NCBI RefSeq assembly: GCF_900890425.1
Contig: NZ_CAAHFG010000003.1
Coordinates: 1,216,677-1,280,676, forward strand
DNA: 64,000 nucleotides
Source of the DNA: Pontiella desulfatans
GTDB lineage: Bacteria > Verrucomicrobiota > Kiritimatiellia > Kiritimatiellales > Pontiellaceae
Direction: 5' to 3'
Shown here: piece by piece, positions 27,638 through 37,371 of the stretch
Layout of the letters: each line of letters begins with the position of its first letter
Position numbering within the stretch: the stretch's first letter is position 1
Position numbers and translations under genes: made by a program
The notes under the pieces: model-generated
The model's input: the letters and a program-made list of their open reading frames with translations, nothing else
Databases searched by the model: none
Told to the model about the DNA's origin: nothing

Positions 27638-27824
27638 TGCGCTGAAAGCGCTATACAATTTAGCATGGGGCAACGCCCCATGAGTTTCGTTTACCAAATT
27701 CACCTGTCCTGAAGGGACAGCACAAACAATCGGTTGTGTTGTCCCTTCAGGACAAACTTCTTTTTGTTGCTCCGTCAAACCTTGGACTGCGTCCAAGGCT
27801 AAAATGTATAGCGCCTTCAGCGCA
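27638..27824. repeat. 187-bp element: three hairpins inside 27-nt terminal inverted repeats
   Basis: Outer arms 27638-27664 and 27798-27824 match at 25 of 27 positions when one is reverse-complemented. Inside are, in order, an 8-bp hairpin (27664-27682, CATGGGGC loop AAC), a 21-bp hairpin with one wobble (27705-27754) and an 8-bp hairpin (27780-27798, CCTTGGAC loop TGC). No open reading frame fills it. It could be a MITE-like element or a structured RNA (four-way junction). Together with the 27527-27596 repeat it fills most of the 475-base gap between ahcY and the antiporter. Confidence 0.8.
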
Positions 27825-27864
27825 AAAGCCCCTTAAGTCAATGCCATTAGCGCGGGGCACCGTT

Positions 27865-28905
27865 CTACATGAAAAGCAGCATGGCGGCGATGTAGAGCCC
27901 GATCATGATGACTGCGACGGGGGTGGCGGCCTTGCGCGAACGCGTGCGGAGCAGGGCGCCGCCGAGGAAGGTCAATAGCAGGATGAGTGCAACGCTTGTC
28001 CAATGGCTCGGCGAGGCGTGTTCCAGCAGGCTTTCCTTGCGCATGGCGATATCGGCCACGAAGATGATCAGCAGGTTGAACATGTTGCTGCCGAGCACGT
28101 TTCCAACGGCCATGTCGAGGAAGCCCATGCGGATGCTGGCGAATGAAATCACAAGTTCCGGCAGGCTGGTGGAGATGGCAAGGAAGAGGGTGCCGATCAG
28201 GCTGGCTTCCATCCCGAAGCCGCCCTGTTCCGGAGGCAATGCCATGCGGGAGCCGAGGATGGAAAGGATGATGCCGCCGATGATGATCAAGCCGCACAGG
28301 CCGAGCAGTATGCTGTAGAAGTGGAGTGCGGGGGTTTGGGTGAGTTCGGTTTCTTGCGGCAGGTGCGGCTCGTCGGCTTCCTGATGCTGCCTATGCTCGC
28401 GCAGCAGAATGAAGGAATAGGCAACGGGCAGGGCAAGCACCGGCACGGTGCAGTCCAGTCCAGGCACGAGCCAGTTGCCCCAGTTCGAAGCCAGATAGGC
28501 GATCGAAAAAAGGCCCAGCATGAGCAACCCGTAGAGGGCGGAGTCCGTGTGCGGGTCGTCCATTTCCTGCGGCTTGAACTTGGCCGGGAACAGCAGGGCC
28601 ATGAAGGCCAGGATCAGCAGGTTGAAAACATTCGAACCCAGCATGTTGCCGGTCGCCAGGTCGGCGCCTTGGGCGAGTTCGGTTGCGTTGAGCACCGAGG
28701 TCAGCGAAACCACGAGTTCCGGCAGGCTGGTCACCCCGGCGAGGAAGACCAGCCCCACCAATCCGTTGCCCAGCCCGGTGCGGTCGCCCAGCGCATCGCC
28801 ATAGATGCTCAGCCGGATACCGGCCAGAACCACCACGGTGGCGGTGGCCACAAACGCCAGCACCAGTCCGGTTTGCGTGCCTATCAATTGTTCAAAGAAT
28901 TGCAT
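27865..28905 (-). CDS. CaCA-family Na+/Ca2+ (cation) antiporter
   Basis: 346 residues with about ten membrane helices in two inverted halves. Alpha-repeat motifs AGVTSLPELVVSL and AISTSLPELVISF, each followed by GNMLGSNVFNLLI or GNVLGSNMFNLLI, as in YrbG-type exchangers; an acidic/His-rich loop (REHRQHQEADEPHLPQ) joins the halves. Located in the inner membrane. The ATG at 28905 lies two bases after the stop of the DUF2442 gene, so the three minus-strand genes form an operon. Confidence 0.9.
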   Translation of the reverse strand: MQFFEQLIGTQTGLVLAFVATATVVVLAGIRLSIYGDALGDRTGLGNGLVGLVFLAGVTSLPELVVSLTSVLNATELAQGADLATGNMLGSNVFNLLILAFMALLFPAKFKPQEMDDPHTDSALYGLLMLGLFSIAYLASNWGNWLVPGLDCTVPVLALPVAYSFILLREHRQHQEADEPHLPQETELTQTPALHFYSILLGLCGLIIIGGIILSILGSRMALPPEQGGFGMEASLIGTLFLAISTSLPELVISFASIRMGFLDMAVGNVLGSNMFNLLIIFVADIAMRKESLLEHASPSHWTSVALILLLTFLGGALLRTRSRKAATPVAVIMIGLYIAAMLLFM

Positions 28906-28907
28906 CG

Positions 28908-29153
28908 TTAGGCGCAAGTGGTTTTCTTGGAATCTTCATATAGGGTGTCGGGGCAGATGTCCTGTTCATGTGGCCAGACCACCGTTCCGTACTGAACCGA
29001 GGCTTGCTTGAAGTAGCCTTTGTCCTGCAGTTCAATGAAAACACCAAAGTCCAGAAGGGGGGAGCAATCGTAGACGCCTTCCTCTCCATTGGTAAAAACG
29101 AGTTCAAGGGTGTATTGGTCGGTTGGGGTGACGCTTTTGATTCGTGGATTCAT
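28908..29153 (-). CDS. DUF2442-domain protein
   Basis: 81 residues: PRIKSVTPTDQYTLELVFTN, GVYDCSPLLDFGVFIELQD and YGTVVWPHEQDICPDTLYED are the characteristic DUF2442 pattern. Directly follows a DUF4160 gene (6 bases between them) and precedes the antiporter. DUF2442 and DUF4160 genes often occur as pairs; their role is unknown, and a toxin-antitoxin-like pairing has only been suspected from gene order. Confidence 0.85.
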   Translation of the reverse strand: MNPRIKSVTPTDQYTLELVFTNGEEGVYDCSPLLDFGVFIELQDKGYFKQASVQYGTVVWPHEQDICPDTLYEDSKKTTCA

Positions 29154-29159
29154 GTTTTC

Positions 29160-29429
29160 TTATCTCAATGGATCGATCTTATATGGTTGTTGACCTTTGG
29201 CGGCCAATTCCCAGTCGGCCATCAGTTCATCGCGGTGGATTTCCATCCAAGCCAGAACCAGTTTCAATTTGTTGGCAGGCAGGTTGCCTTCCAGGGTTTC
29301 TCCATCGGGGAGGGCAATCACCGCTTCCTGCTCCTGATATGAGACATGGATGTGAGGCTTCTTATGTCGTCGGTTGTCCATGAAATACATATGGACGATG
29401 ATTCCATAAAACATTGATATGACTGGCAC
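29160..29429 (-). CDS. DUF4160-domain protein
   Basis: 89 residues from a GTG start at 29429 with AAGGAGAG a few bases before it. [18 protein letters not shown] followed by [10 protein letters not shown] and the C-terminal [12 protein letters not shown] are diagnostic of DUF4160. Short, soluble, first gene of the minus-strand trio with DUF2442 and the antiporter. Confidence 0.85.
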   Translation of the reverse strand: MPVISMFYGIIVHMYFMDNRRHKKPHIHVSYQEQEAVIALPDGETLEGNLPANKLKLVLAWMEIHRDELMADWELAAKGQQPYKIDPLR

Positions 29430-29592
29430 GGCACTCTCCTTCCTGCGTTTGCCCAATACTCTACTGAACAGTGTGGTTTGCAATCAATTCCTTATCCTTT
29501 GTTCTGCGACAGTTTGTCGCGGTGTGCCGTCGAATTGTCCCGGTTTGGTGGGAGCGGCAACTCCGATGTGCGTAAAAAGGTTGGTTTTTGCG

Positions 29593-29610
29593 TTGGCACG
29601 GTCGGTGCAA
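29593..29610 (+). promoter_or_regulatory. Sigma54-like (-24/-12) promoter of clpB
   Basis: TTGGCACGGTCGGTGCAA has GG at 29595-29596 and GC at 29607-29608, exactly the 10-base spacing of sigma54 promoters, and differs from TGGCACR-N4-TTGCA by one base. The predicted start is about 26 bases before the clpB ATG. Confidence 0.45.
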
Positions 29611-29645
29611 TAGGCCCATTGGATTTTTTTAATGGAGCCCATATT

Positions 29646-32225
29646 ATGGATATGAACAAGACGACCCAGAAGGTTCAGGAGGCGCTGCAGCAGGCGCAGG
29701 TGAAGGCGTTGCGGTATGGTCATCGTGAGGTGGATGCCGAACACGTGCTTTTCGCGTTGATGGAGCAGGAGGGTGGGCTGGTTCCTCGCCTGATCGAAAG
29801 CATGGGGGCTTCGGTGCCGGTGGTCACCGCGCAACTGGAGCAGGAGCTGGAGAAGCGGCCGAGTGTTCAAGGGGCGACGGAGGCCGGCAAGGTCTATGTG
29901 ACCCAGCGCTTGAATCAGTTGTTGGTCAAGGCGGCCGACGAAGCCCGGAAGCTCAAGGACGAGTTTGTCTCGGTGGAGCATTTGCTGCTGGTCTTTGCCG
30001 ACGAGGTTCGGCTGCTCAAGGATCATGGAATCGACCGCAACGCGGTGCTGAAGGCGTTGGAAAAGGTGCGCGGAAACCAGCGGGTGACGTCCGATAACCC
30101 GGAAGGGCAGTACGAGGCGCTGGAGAAATATGGCCAGGATCTCGTTGCGGTGGCCCGTTCCGGCAAGATGGATCCGGTGATTGGGCGCGATGTCGAGATC
30201 CGCTCGGTGATCCGGATCCTTTCGCGAAAGACGAAGAACAATCCAGTGCTGATCGGCGAGCCGGGTGTGGGCAAGACCGCGATCGTTGAAGGGCTGGCCC
30301 AGCGCATCGTGCGCGGCGACGTTCCGGAGGGGTTGAAGGAAAAGTCGATCTGGGCACTGGACATGACGGCGCTGATGGCCGGCGCGAAATACCGCGGCGA
30401 GTTCGAGGAGCGCCTGAAGGCCGTACTGCATGAAATCAAGGCTTCCGAGGGGCGGATTATCCTGTTTATCGACGAGTTGCATACGATCGTGGGCGCGGGC
30501 AGGACCGAGGGGTCGTCCGATGCCGGCAACATGCTCAAGCCGATGCTCGCGCGTGGCGAGCTGCACTGCATTGGCGCCACGACGCTCGACGAACACCGTA
30601 AATACATTGAAAAGGATTCCGCGCTGGAGCGCCGGTTCCAGCCGGTGCTGGTGGATGTTCCGAGCGTGGAGGATACGATTTCGATCCTGCGTGGCTTGAA
30701 GGAACGCTTCGAGGTGCACCACGGCGTACGCATCCAGGATGCGGCATTGGTTTCCTCGGCCGTGCTTTCGGACCGCTATATTTCCGACCGCTTCCTGCCG
30801 GACAAGGCGATCGACCTGATGGACGAGGCCTGCGCAACCATCCGCACGGAAATCGACTCGATGCCGACCGAGCTGGACGAAATCACCCGCAAGGTGATGC
30901 GCCTGGAGATTGAGGAAACGGCGCTGAAGAAGGAAAAGGACAAGGCCAGCAAAGAGCGTCTGGAGGCGCTGCGAAAGGAACTGGCCGACCTGCGCACCGA
31001 CGCCGATGCCATGAAGGCGCAATGGGAAAACGAGAAGGGCGGAATTGAAAAGGTGCGCGAGCTGCGCGAAGGGCTGGAATTAGCCAAGCAGGAGGCCGAA
31101 AAGGCGGAGCGGGACTATGACCTCGAGCGCGTCGCCAAGCTCCGCCACGGAACCATTCCGGACATTGTGAAGCATTTGGCGGAGGCCGAAGCCGCAATGG
31201 CGGATCGTAAGGCAGGAACCCTGTTGCGCGAAGAAGTGACCGAGGAGGAGATTGCCGAGGTGATTTCCCGTTGGGTGGGTATTCCGTTGACCAAGCTGCT
31301 CGAAGGCGAGCGCGAAAAGCTGTTGAAGCTCGACGATGTTTTGCACGAGCGGGTGATCGGCCAGGACGAGGCGGTTCAAGCCGTTGCCGATGCCGTTCTC
31401 CGTGCCCGTGCCGGAATCAAGAATCCGAACCGGCCGATCGGTTCGTTCCTGTTCCTCGGGCCGACCGGGGTGGGCAAGACCGAGCTGGCGCGTACGCTGG
31501 CGTGGGAGCTGTTCGATTCGGAAACCAACATGGTGCGGATCGACATGAGCGAATACATGGAAAAGCACACGGTTTCGCGCCTGGTCGGCGCCCCTCCCGG
31601 CTATGTCGGTTTCGAGGAGGGCGGCCAGCTGACCGAGGCGGTGCGGCGCAAACCCTATTCGGTGGTGCTGCTCGATGAAATTGAAAAGGCGCACCCCGAC
31701 GTGTTCAATGTCCTGCTCCAGATCCTGGAAGATGGACGCCTGACCGATTCGCACGGGCGGACGGTCAATTTCAAGAACACGATCATCATCATGACCAGCA
31801 ACATTGGTTCAACCCATCTGCTGGAAGGCATTGGTTCCGATGGGCATATCGACGCCGACGCCCGTGAAAGCGTGATGAAGGCGCTCAGGAGCCATTTCCG
31901 TCCGGAGTTCCTCAACCGGATCGATGAAACGGTTCTCTTCAAGCCGCTCACGCTCGACGAAATCACCGGTGTGGTGGAGTTGCTGATCGCCGATCTCCGG
32001 CGCCGGTTGGCCGGTCAGGGCATTGGGCTTGAAATCGGCAAGGACGCCGAGCATTTCATTGCCAGGGAAGGCTATGATCCCGTCTACGGAGCCCGGCCCT
32101 TGAAGCGTTTCATCCAGCAGCAGCTGGAAACGCCGATCTCGAGAGCCATCATTTCCGGTCAGTTGTCCGAAGGGGCGAGTGCGCATATCGATGTGGAGAA
32201 CGGTGCCCTGAAGATCGACCAATGA
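29646..32225 (+). CDS. clpB: ATP-dependent disaggregase ClpB
   Basis: 859 residues. With DnaK it extracts proteins from aggregates. Order: Clp N-domain (residues 1-145, [19 protein letters not shown]), AAA1 with Walker [10 protein letters not shown] near 204 and [12 protein letters not shown], the coiled-coil middle domain (about 400-525) that marks ClpB rather than ClpA/C, AAA2 with GPTGVGKTE near 605 and [12 protein letters not shown], and the D2-small domain [12 protein letters not shown]. The ATG at 29646 has GGAG eight bases before it; upstream starts would include the sigma54-like promoter. No CIRCE element is seen. Confidence 0.96.
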   Translation: MDMNKTTQKVQEALQQAQVKALRYGHREVDAEHVLFALMEQEGGLVPRLIESMGASVPVVTAQLEQELEKRPSVQGATEAGKVYVTQRLNQLLVKAADEARKLKDEFVSVEHLLLVFADEVRLLKDHGIDRNAVLKALEKVRGNQRVTSDNPEGQYEALEKYGQDLVAVARSGKMDPVIGRDVEIRSVIRILSRKTKNNPVLIGEPGVGKTAIVEGLAQRIVRGDVPEGLKEKSIWALDMTALMAGAKYRGEFEERLKAVLHEIKASEGRIILFIDELHTIVGAGRTEGSSDAGNMLKPMLARGELHCIGATTLDEHRKYIEKDSALERRFQPVLVDVPSVEDTISILRGLKERFEVHHGVRIQDAALVSSAVLSDRYISDRFLPDKAIDLMDEACATIRTEIDSMPTELDEITRKVMRLEIEETALKKEKDKASKERLEALRKELADLRTDADAMKAQWENEKGGIEKVRELREGLELAKQEAEKAERDYDLERVAKLRHGTIPDIVKHLAEAEAAMADRKAGTLLREEVTEEEIAEVISRWVGIPLTKLLEGEREKLLKLDDVLHERVIGQDEAVQAVADAVLRARAGIKNPNRPIGSFLFLGPTGVGKTELARTLAWELFDSETNMVRIDMSEYMEKHTVSRLVGAPPGYVGFEEGGQLTEAVRRKPYSVVLLDEIEKAHPDVFNVLLQILEDGRLTDSHGRTVNFKNTIIIMTSNIGSTHLLEGIGSDGHIDADARESVMKALRSHFRPEFLNRIDETVLFKPLTLDEITGVVELLIADLRRRLAGQGIGLEIGKDAEHFIAREGYDPVYGARPLKRFIQQQLETPISRAIISGQLSEGASAHIDVENGALKIDQ

Positions 32226-32514
32226 CCGGGGCAGTAGTGGGAAAAAACACGGGCAGCGATGCAGCTTGACGACAGACCTTGATCCAGCCCGGCAAGGAAT
32301 CGTCAAAACATCGCGCCAACCCATCCCCAAAATGAACCGCCACCTCGCGCGGCACACTCGAATCGCAATGGATTCCAGTGTAACCCCTTGCAACGGCAGG
32401 CCGCTGCAATGGGCCGAATGCCGCCGGGCCGTGGTGTCGTTCTAACAATTTGATGGTGGACAAGTCTTGGGGTGTTTGTAAACCTAGGCGCTTTGAATTT
32501 AGTGGGAGCAGGGC

Positions 32515-33159
32515 ATGCCGGCAAAAAGAAGATACAACATTAAGGGCACAAATGATTTCCTCGTGCTTGCCGGGATATTCTTTTTCCTCTGTCTCTGGGC
32601 GGTAAAGGACGCCTGGTATCCTTCGCCCAAGGTGCTGAAAAAGCATCCCCTGGCCATCGAGGTTGCGTTCGAAACGGATGGTTCGGTGGGCAGGGTCAAC
32701 GTGCAGGAGGGCGATAGCATTGGAGAAAAGCAGGTGTTGGCCAGCTTGCGGCTCGACCGCATCAGTGCGGATTACGAAGAGGCCAAGAATACCTATACCG
32801 CCGCCAAGAAAAAGTTTGCCATGCGCCAGATGGCCCATAAAAACGCCGTGAAAAACGGGGCGTCCGACAATGGTATTTCCGAGCTGGAAGCAGGGGTCGC
32901 CGAAGCCAAGTCCGCCGAGGAAGTGGCTCTTGCCAGCGTGACCGAGCTGCGAAAGGCCCTGGATGCCGGCGAGTTGCTTTCGCCAACCAAGGGCAAGGTC
33001 AAGGAAATCAGGGCGCACACCCATTCGATGGTCAAGGCGGGCGACACCATCATGGTGCTTGATCCCAAGGACCATTTCTACCTCTTCAACAAAAGTCTGG
33101 CCATCTTCAGCTTCTTTGCTTTCTGGATCTTTTTGGCGATCCATGTTCTGGCGCGTTAG
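32515..33159 (+). CDS. Membrane protein with HlyD/biotinyl-lipoyl-like hairpin
   Basis: 214 residues. N-terminal helix (FLVLAGIFFFLCLWAV), then a split lipoyl-like half motif (IEVAFETDGSVGRVNVQEGDSIGEKQVLASL), a helical hairpin (YEEAKNTYTAAKKKF, then EAGVAEAKSAEEVALASV), the second lipoyl half (LSPTKGKVKEIRAHTHSMVKAGDTIMVLD), and a C-terminal helix (LAIFSFFAFWIFLAIHVLA). It is built like a membrane-fusion protein but has a second membrane helix and no transporter partner next to it. Function unknown. Confidence 0.65.
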   Translation: MPAKRRYNIKGTNDFLVLAGIFFFLCLWAVKDAWYPSPKVLKKHPLAIEVAFETDGSVGRVNVQEGDSIGEKQVLASLRLDRISADYEEAKNTYTAAKKKFAMRQMAHKNAVKNGASDNGISELEAGVAEAKSAEEVALASVTELRKALDAGELLSPTKGKVKEIRAHTHSMVKAGDTIMVLDPKDHFYLFNKSLAIFSFFAFWIFLAIHVLAR

Positions 33160-33284
33160 GCGCTGTGCAGGTTGAAGGTTTTTTGGGCTAATGCCCACGG
33201 GGCAAAGACCGGTGGGGCGATCTTGGACTTTACGGATTTCGACCCTGGTTTGTTTCACAAATCCATAAATATCATCGGATTAGC

Positions 33285-33312
33285 TTGACCGATCAACACC
33301 GCTGAATAATAT
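33285..33312 (+). promoter_or_regulatory. Sigma70-type promoter of the HU gene
   Basis: TTGACC, 16-base spacer, TAATAT. It lies 70 bases before the HU start. Confidence 0.6.
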
Positions 33313-33381
33313 CCGTGGTTCATTTTTCGGAAAATCGGTTTTCCTTTTATTGAAACGTCTAAAACTCAAGGAGATATATAA

Positions 33382-33663
33382 ATGACGAAAAGAGATTTGG
33401 TAATGCGCATCGCGGACGAAACCGGCCTGATCCAGCAGGATGTTTACGCCGTTATCCAGAAGAGCCTCGACTACATCGTGGAAGCCCTCGAAAACGACGA
33501 TACCGTCGAGTTCCGCAATTTCGGTGTTTTCGAAGTCCGCGAACGCAAGCAGCGCATCGGCCGCAATCCGAACAAGCCTGAAAACGTGGTCACCATTCCG
33601 GCCCGTAAAGTGGTTAAGTTCAAGCCCGGAAAAATCATGCGCGAGCGTATCACCGGCGAATAA
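33382..33663 (+). CDS. HU/IHF-family DNA-binding protein
   Basis: 93 residues. Dimeric nucleoid protein that bends DNA: TKRDLVMRIADETGL, VEFRNFGVFEVRERKQRIGRNP in the DNA-binding arm and VKFKPGKIMRERI at the end. AAGGAGATATATAA is an excellent ribosome site. Sequence alone does not separate HU from IHF here. Confidence 0.93.
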   Translation: MTKRDLVMRIADETGLIQQDVYAVIQKSLDYIVEALENDDTVEFRNFGVFEVRERKQRIGRNPNKPENVVTIPARKVVKFKPGKIMRERITGE

Positions 33664-33828
33664 CCCGTTTGGCGACGCCAAGCGGGAAACGATAAATCCC
33701 AATTCCGAACCACTAAACAAATTCAAGTTGGAAATTCCAAAGGCAGGAAACAGAGTGTTTTTGATTTTGACGCTTGGTTTTTGAGATTTGTTTAGGATTT
33801 GGAAATTAGAATTTAGGATTTCAATCAA

Positions 33829-35070
33829 ATGGCAAGTAACGAATTCCAGCCCCTGCAGGGCATGTCCGACATCCAGGCGCCGGAGATTTATCTCTGGCGC
33901 ATGATGGAGGAGCGTGCGCGCTCGGTCTTCAACAGCTACGGCTACGAAGAGTTGCGCACGCCCGTGCTTGAAAAGCTTTCCGTCTACCAGCGCTCGCTCG
34001 GCGACACCACCGACGTGGTCAAGAAGGAGATGTATTCCTTCAAACCCAGCAAGCACGAGCTGGCCATGCGGCCGGAAGGCACGGCTGGAACCATCCGCCA
34101 TTTGGCGGGGCGCGGCGAGGAGGGCCTCGGCGCCCGCGTCTTCTATATTGCCCCGATGTTCCGCTACGAGCGCCCGCAGGCCGGCCGCAAGCGCCAGTTC
34201 CACCAGCTCGGCGTCGAAGCCACCGGCGAACCGAATCCGCTGGCCGATGCCGAGTGCATTGCGCTCCAGAAGGCCCTGCTCGATTCCTGGGGGCTAACCG
34301 GCTCCAAGATCCAGGTCAGCACGCGCGGCGAACCCTCCGACCGCAAGCCGGTCGCCGACGGGCTGCGCGATGCGCTCCGTCCGTTTGAAAAGGAGCTGTG
34401 CGAAGACTGCCAGCGCCGGATCGACGAAAACGTCCTGCGCGTTATCGACTGCAAAAACGAAAACTGCCAGAAGATCGTCGACCAGATTCCCTCGGCCATC
34501 GAATTCATGAGCGATTCCTCGCGCAACTATCTAAAGCAGGTGGTCGACGCGTTGGCGGCCATGGGCATCGAAGTGGTGGTCAACCCCAAGTTGATCCGTG
34601 GGCTCGACTACTACGTGCACACCGTCTGGGAAATCAGCCACTCCGCGCTCGGTGCGCAGGATGCGCTGGCGGGCGGTGGGCGCTACGAAATTGCCCTTGG
34701 GAAAAAGGCCATTCCCGGCGTTGGTTTCGCGGTGGGTTTCGAGCGCGCCATCATGGCGCTGGAAGCCTGCGGCATTACCGGCGAACAGTTTGCTCCCGCA
34801 TGCGGCATCTGGTTGGTTTCGCTCGGCGAAGCGGCCCTGGTTGAAAACATGAAACTGGCCGCCGGGCTGCGCGCCAAGGGCGTCCGCTGCGGCATGGAAC
34901 TCGCCGCCAAAAGCATGAAGGCGCAGATGCGCAAGGCCGACCGCTCCGGTGCCGAAAAGGTGATCATTCGCGGCGAAGATGAAATTGCAAAGGGTATTGT
35001 TGTCGTTAAGGACATGGCCGAAGGAACGCAGGTAGAACAGAGCTTGGAGGACGTCTTGCGCACTGCGTAA
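33829..35070 (+). CDS. hisS: Histidyl-tRNA synthetase
   Basis: 413 residues, class II. Motif 1 near the N-terminus, motif 2 FRYERPQAGRKRQFHQLGVE, the histidine-specific GLDYYVHTVWE and GGGRYE, motif 3 GVGFAVGFERAIMAL, and the C-terminal anticodon-binding domain. Followed after 58 bases by aspS, a very common pairing. Confidence 0.95.
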   Translation: MASNEFQPLQGMSDIQAPEIYLWRMMEERARSVFNSYGYEELRTPVLEKLSVYQRSLGDTTDVVKKEMYSFKPSKHELAMRPEGTAGTIRHLAGRGEEGLGARVFYIAPMFRYERPQAGRKRQFHQLGVEATGEPNPLADAECIALQKALLDSWGLTGSKIQVSTRGEPSDRKPVADGLRDALRPFEKELCEDCQRRIDENVLRVIDCKNENCQKIVDQIPSAIEFMSDSSRNYLKQVVDALAAMGIEVVVNPKLIRGLDYYVHTVWEISHSALGAQDALAGGGRYEIALGKKAIPGVGFAVGFERAIMALEACGITGEQFAPACGIWLVSLGEAALVENMKLAAGLRAKGVRCGMELAAKSMKAQMRKADRSGAEKVIIRGEDEIAKGIVVVKDMAEGTQVEQSLEDVLRTA

Positions 35071-35128
35071 TCCATACAGGATCCGCATTGTTCATTACGC
35101 ATTACCCGTTACGAATTAGGAGAATCAC

Positions 35129-36928
35129 ATGCACAGATATAGAACACACAATTGCGGCGAACTCAGAAAAGAGAACGTCCACGAAATCGTAAAGCTTTCC
35201 GGCTGGGTCAACAGCGTCCGCGACCACGGCGGCATTGTTTTCATCGACCTGCGCGACCACTATGGCCTGACCCAGATCGTGGTCGATCCTTCCCAGCCCT
35301 TCTACAAGGGCGTCGAGCATTGGCGCGTTGAGTCCACCATTTGCTTCACCGGCCAGGTGGTCGACCGTATTCCGGATGCCATCAACCCGAAGCTCGCCAC
35401 CGGCGACATCGAAGTGGTCGCCAAGGAAATGGAAACCCTCGGCGAAGCCAAGGTGGTCCCGTTCCAGGTGGCCAAGGAAGAAGAGTGCAACGAAACGCTG
35501 CGCCTCGAATACCGCTTCCTCGACCTGCGCCGCGAAACGCTGCACAACAACATTATCCTGCGCTCCAAGGTGATTTCCCGCATGCGCCAACTGATGACCG
35601 GCGAAGGCTTCATGGAAATCCAGACGCCGATCCTCACCAACAGCTCCCCCGAAGGCGCCCGCGACTATCTCGTGCCCAGCCGCGTCCACCCCGGCAAGTT
35701 CTACGCGCTGCCGCAGGCCCCGCAGCAGTTCAAGCAGCTGCTCATGACCTCCGGCTTCGACCGCTATTTCCAGATTGCCCCGTGCTTCCGCGACGAAGAC
35801 GCGCGGGCCGACCGCTCCCCCGGCGAATTCTACCAGCTCGATATGGAAATGGCCTTCGCCACCCAGGACGACGTGTTCGAGGTGAACGAAAAAGTCCTGC
35901 ACCAGATCTTCAGCGAGTTTTCCGATAAGAAGATCGACGATATTCCGTTCAAGCGCCTGCCCTACATGGAAGCAATGGATCTGTACGGAACCGACAAACC
36001 CGACCTGCGCAACCCGCTCATCATGCAGGATGCCTCCGAGCTGTTCCGCAACTGCGATTTCAAGGCCTTTGCCGGCGTGGTTGCCTCCGGCGGCGTCGTC
36101 AAGACCATTGCCGCCAAGGGCTGCGCCGACAAATCGCGCAAGTTCTTCGACGACATGATCAAGTTTGCCCAGGGCGTCGGCTCCAAGGGCCTCGGCTACC
36201 TGCGCTGGATCGACGGCGAAGTCCAGAGCCCGATCGCAAAGTTCCTCTCCGACGAAACCATGGAGCAACTCAAGGAACTCGGCGGCGTGGGCGACGGCGA
36301 CGTCATGTTCTTCATTGCCGATAAGGCCAAGGAAGCCACTTCCATTGGCGCGCACGTGCGCGACGAACTCGGCAAGCGTCTCGAACTCATCGATCCCGGC
36401 GTATTTAAATTCTGCTGGATCGTCGACTTCCCGATGTACGAACTCGACGACGAAGGCAAGGTGGAATTCTCGCACAACCCGTTCTCCATGCCGCAGGGTG
36501 GAATGGACGACCTGCTCAACAAGGACCCGCTCGAAATCCTCGCCTACCAGTACGACATCGTCTGCAACGGCACCGAGCTCTCCTCCGGCGCGGTTCGTAA
36601 CCACAGCCCGGAAATGATGATCAAGGCGTTCGACATCGCCGGCTACGACAAATCCGTGGTCGAGTCCAAGTTTCCCGCCCTCTACAAGGCCTTCCAGTAT
36701 GGCGCGCCGCCGCACGCCGGCATCGCCCCGGGGGTCGACCGCATCATCATGCTGCTGGCCGACGAGCCGAACATTCGCGAGGTCATCGCATTCCCGATGA
36801 ACCAGAAGGCGCAGGATCTGCTCATGGGCGCCCCCGGCGAGGTGGAGTTCAACCAGATCCGCGATCTGCACCTGCAGATCAAACTGCCGAAAAAGGTTGA
36901 AAAGGAAACCGAAGAAGCCGGGGAATAG
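35129..36928 (+). CDS. aspS: Aspartyl-tRNA synthetase
   Basis: 599 residues, bacterial-type. OB-fold anticodon domain at the N-terminus (LSGWVNSVRDHGGIVFIDLRD), class II core with FMEIQTPILTNSSPEGARDYLVPSR and FRDEDARADRSPGEFYQLD, a GAD insertion around 290-430 as in bacterial AspRS, and the final GIAPGVDRIIMLL. Ribosome site AGGAGAATCAC. Last gene of the hisS-aspS unit; a terminator follows. Confidence 0.96.
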   Translation: MHRYRTHNCGELRKENVHEIVKLSGWVNSVRDHGGIVFIDLRDHYGLTQIVVDPSQPFYKGVEHWRVESTICFTGQVVDRIPDAINPKLATGDIEVVAKEMETLGEAKVVPFQVAKEEECNETLRLEYRFLDLRRETLHNNIILRSKVISRMRQLMTGEGFMEIQTPILTNSSPEGARDYLVPSRVHPGKFYALPQAPQQFKQLLMTSGFDRYFQIAPCFRDEDARADRSPGEFYQLDMEMAFATQDDVFEVNEKVLHQIFSEFSDKKIDDIPFKRLPYMEAMDLYGTDKPDLRNPLIMQDASELFRNCDFKAFAGVVASGGVVKTIAAKGCADKSRKFFDDMIKFAQGVGSKGLGYLRWIDGEVQSPIAKFLSDETMEQLKELGGVGDGDVMFFIADKAKEATSIGAHVRDELGKRLELIDPGVFKFCWIVDFPMYELDDEGKVEFSHNPFSMPQGGMDDLLNKDPLEILAYQYDIVCNGTELSSGAVRNHSPEMMIKAFDIAGYDKSVVESKFPALYKAFQYGAPPHAGIAPGVDRIIMLLADEPNIREVIAFPMNQKAQDLLMGAPGEVEFNQIRDLHLQIKLPKKVEKETEEAGE

Positions 36929-36945
36929 TTCCAACCTTCGGAAAT

Positions 36946-36980
36946 CAAAAAACCGCCCGATGAACCGGGCGGTTTTTTTT
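36946..36980 (+). terminator. Rho-independent terminator after aspS
   Basis: Stem CCGCCCG/CGGGCGG (36953-36959 with 36966-36972), extended by A-T pairs, then eight T. The symmetric A-run makes it potentially bidirectional. The rest of the gap to 37371 holds the dispersed repeat below and about 210 bases without recognised features. Confidence 0.9.
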
Positions 36981-37054
36981 GTGGCTGTGCGGTTCTTTCT
37001 CCCAACTGTAACCTTTTCCGCTCTGCTGGCGTATATACAGTCACCCGCACCGGA

Positions 37055-37160
37055 TGTAGACGATGCTTCCAGCTTCGTTTCGTCCGCATCGGGTAGGGCG
37101 GGTGTCCCCAGCGCGCCACCTCGTCCGGCGCAGCCCGCGTTTGCATAGCATCACGCGGTT
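37055..37160. repeat. Dispersed repeat, long copy 1
   Basis: About 105 bases nearly identical to 63526-63630 (from GACGATGCTTCCAGCTTCG through GCGTTTGCATAGCATCACGC). A shorter core (TCCGGCGCAGCCCGCGTTTGCA...CACGCGG) recurs at 54111-54152 and 54283-54324. All copies have the same orientation and lie between or at the end of genes. Confidence 0.85.
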
Positions 37161-37371
37161 ATTCCGACTTGGTTTAGATAATCAGATTTAGCCGGGGTTT
37201 GGGGTTGGGGGGGTACAAACCAAGTAGTCCTTTAAATCATCCTGCCATCGGGTGCTTCATTTTCTGCGTCTTGAAGTCGTCTTTAATCCCGGGGAATAAG
37301 CATTGTAATAAACTAGCCTTGGAGTAGTTTTCAGACAAAGAGCGGCTTGGCCATATGCGAAAGGAGGCCAC

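Noticed and set aside
29478..29645. 56-codon N-terminal extension of ClpB
   Set aside because: The sequence is unlike any Clp N-domain, contains the sigma54-like promoter, and the ATG at 29646 has its own ribosome site.
36897..37148. Possible 83-residue gene after aspS
   Set aside because: It starts inside aspS, crosses the terminator hairpin and ends in the dispersed repeat; a by-product of these elements.
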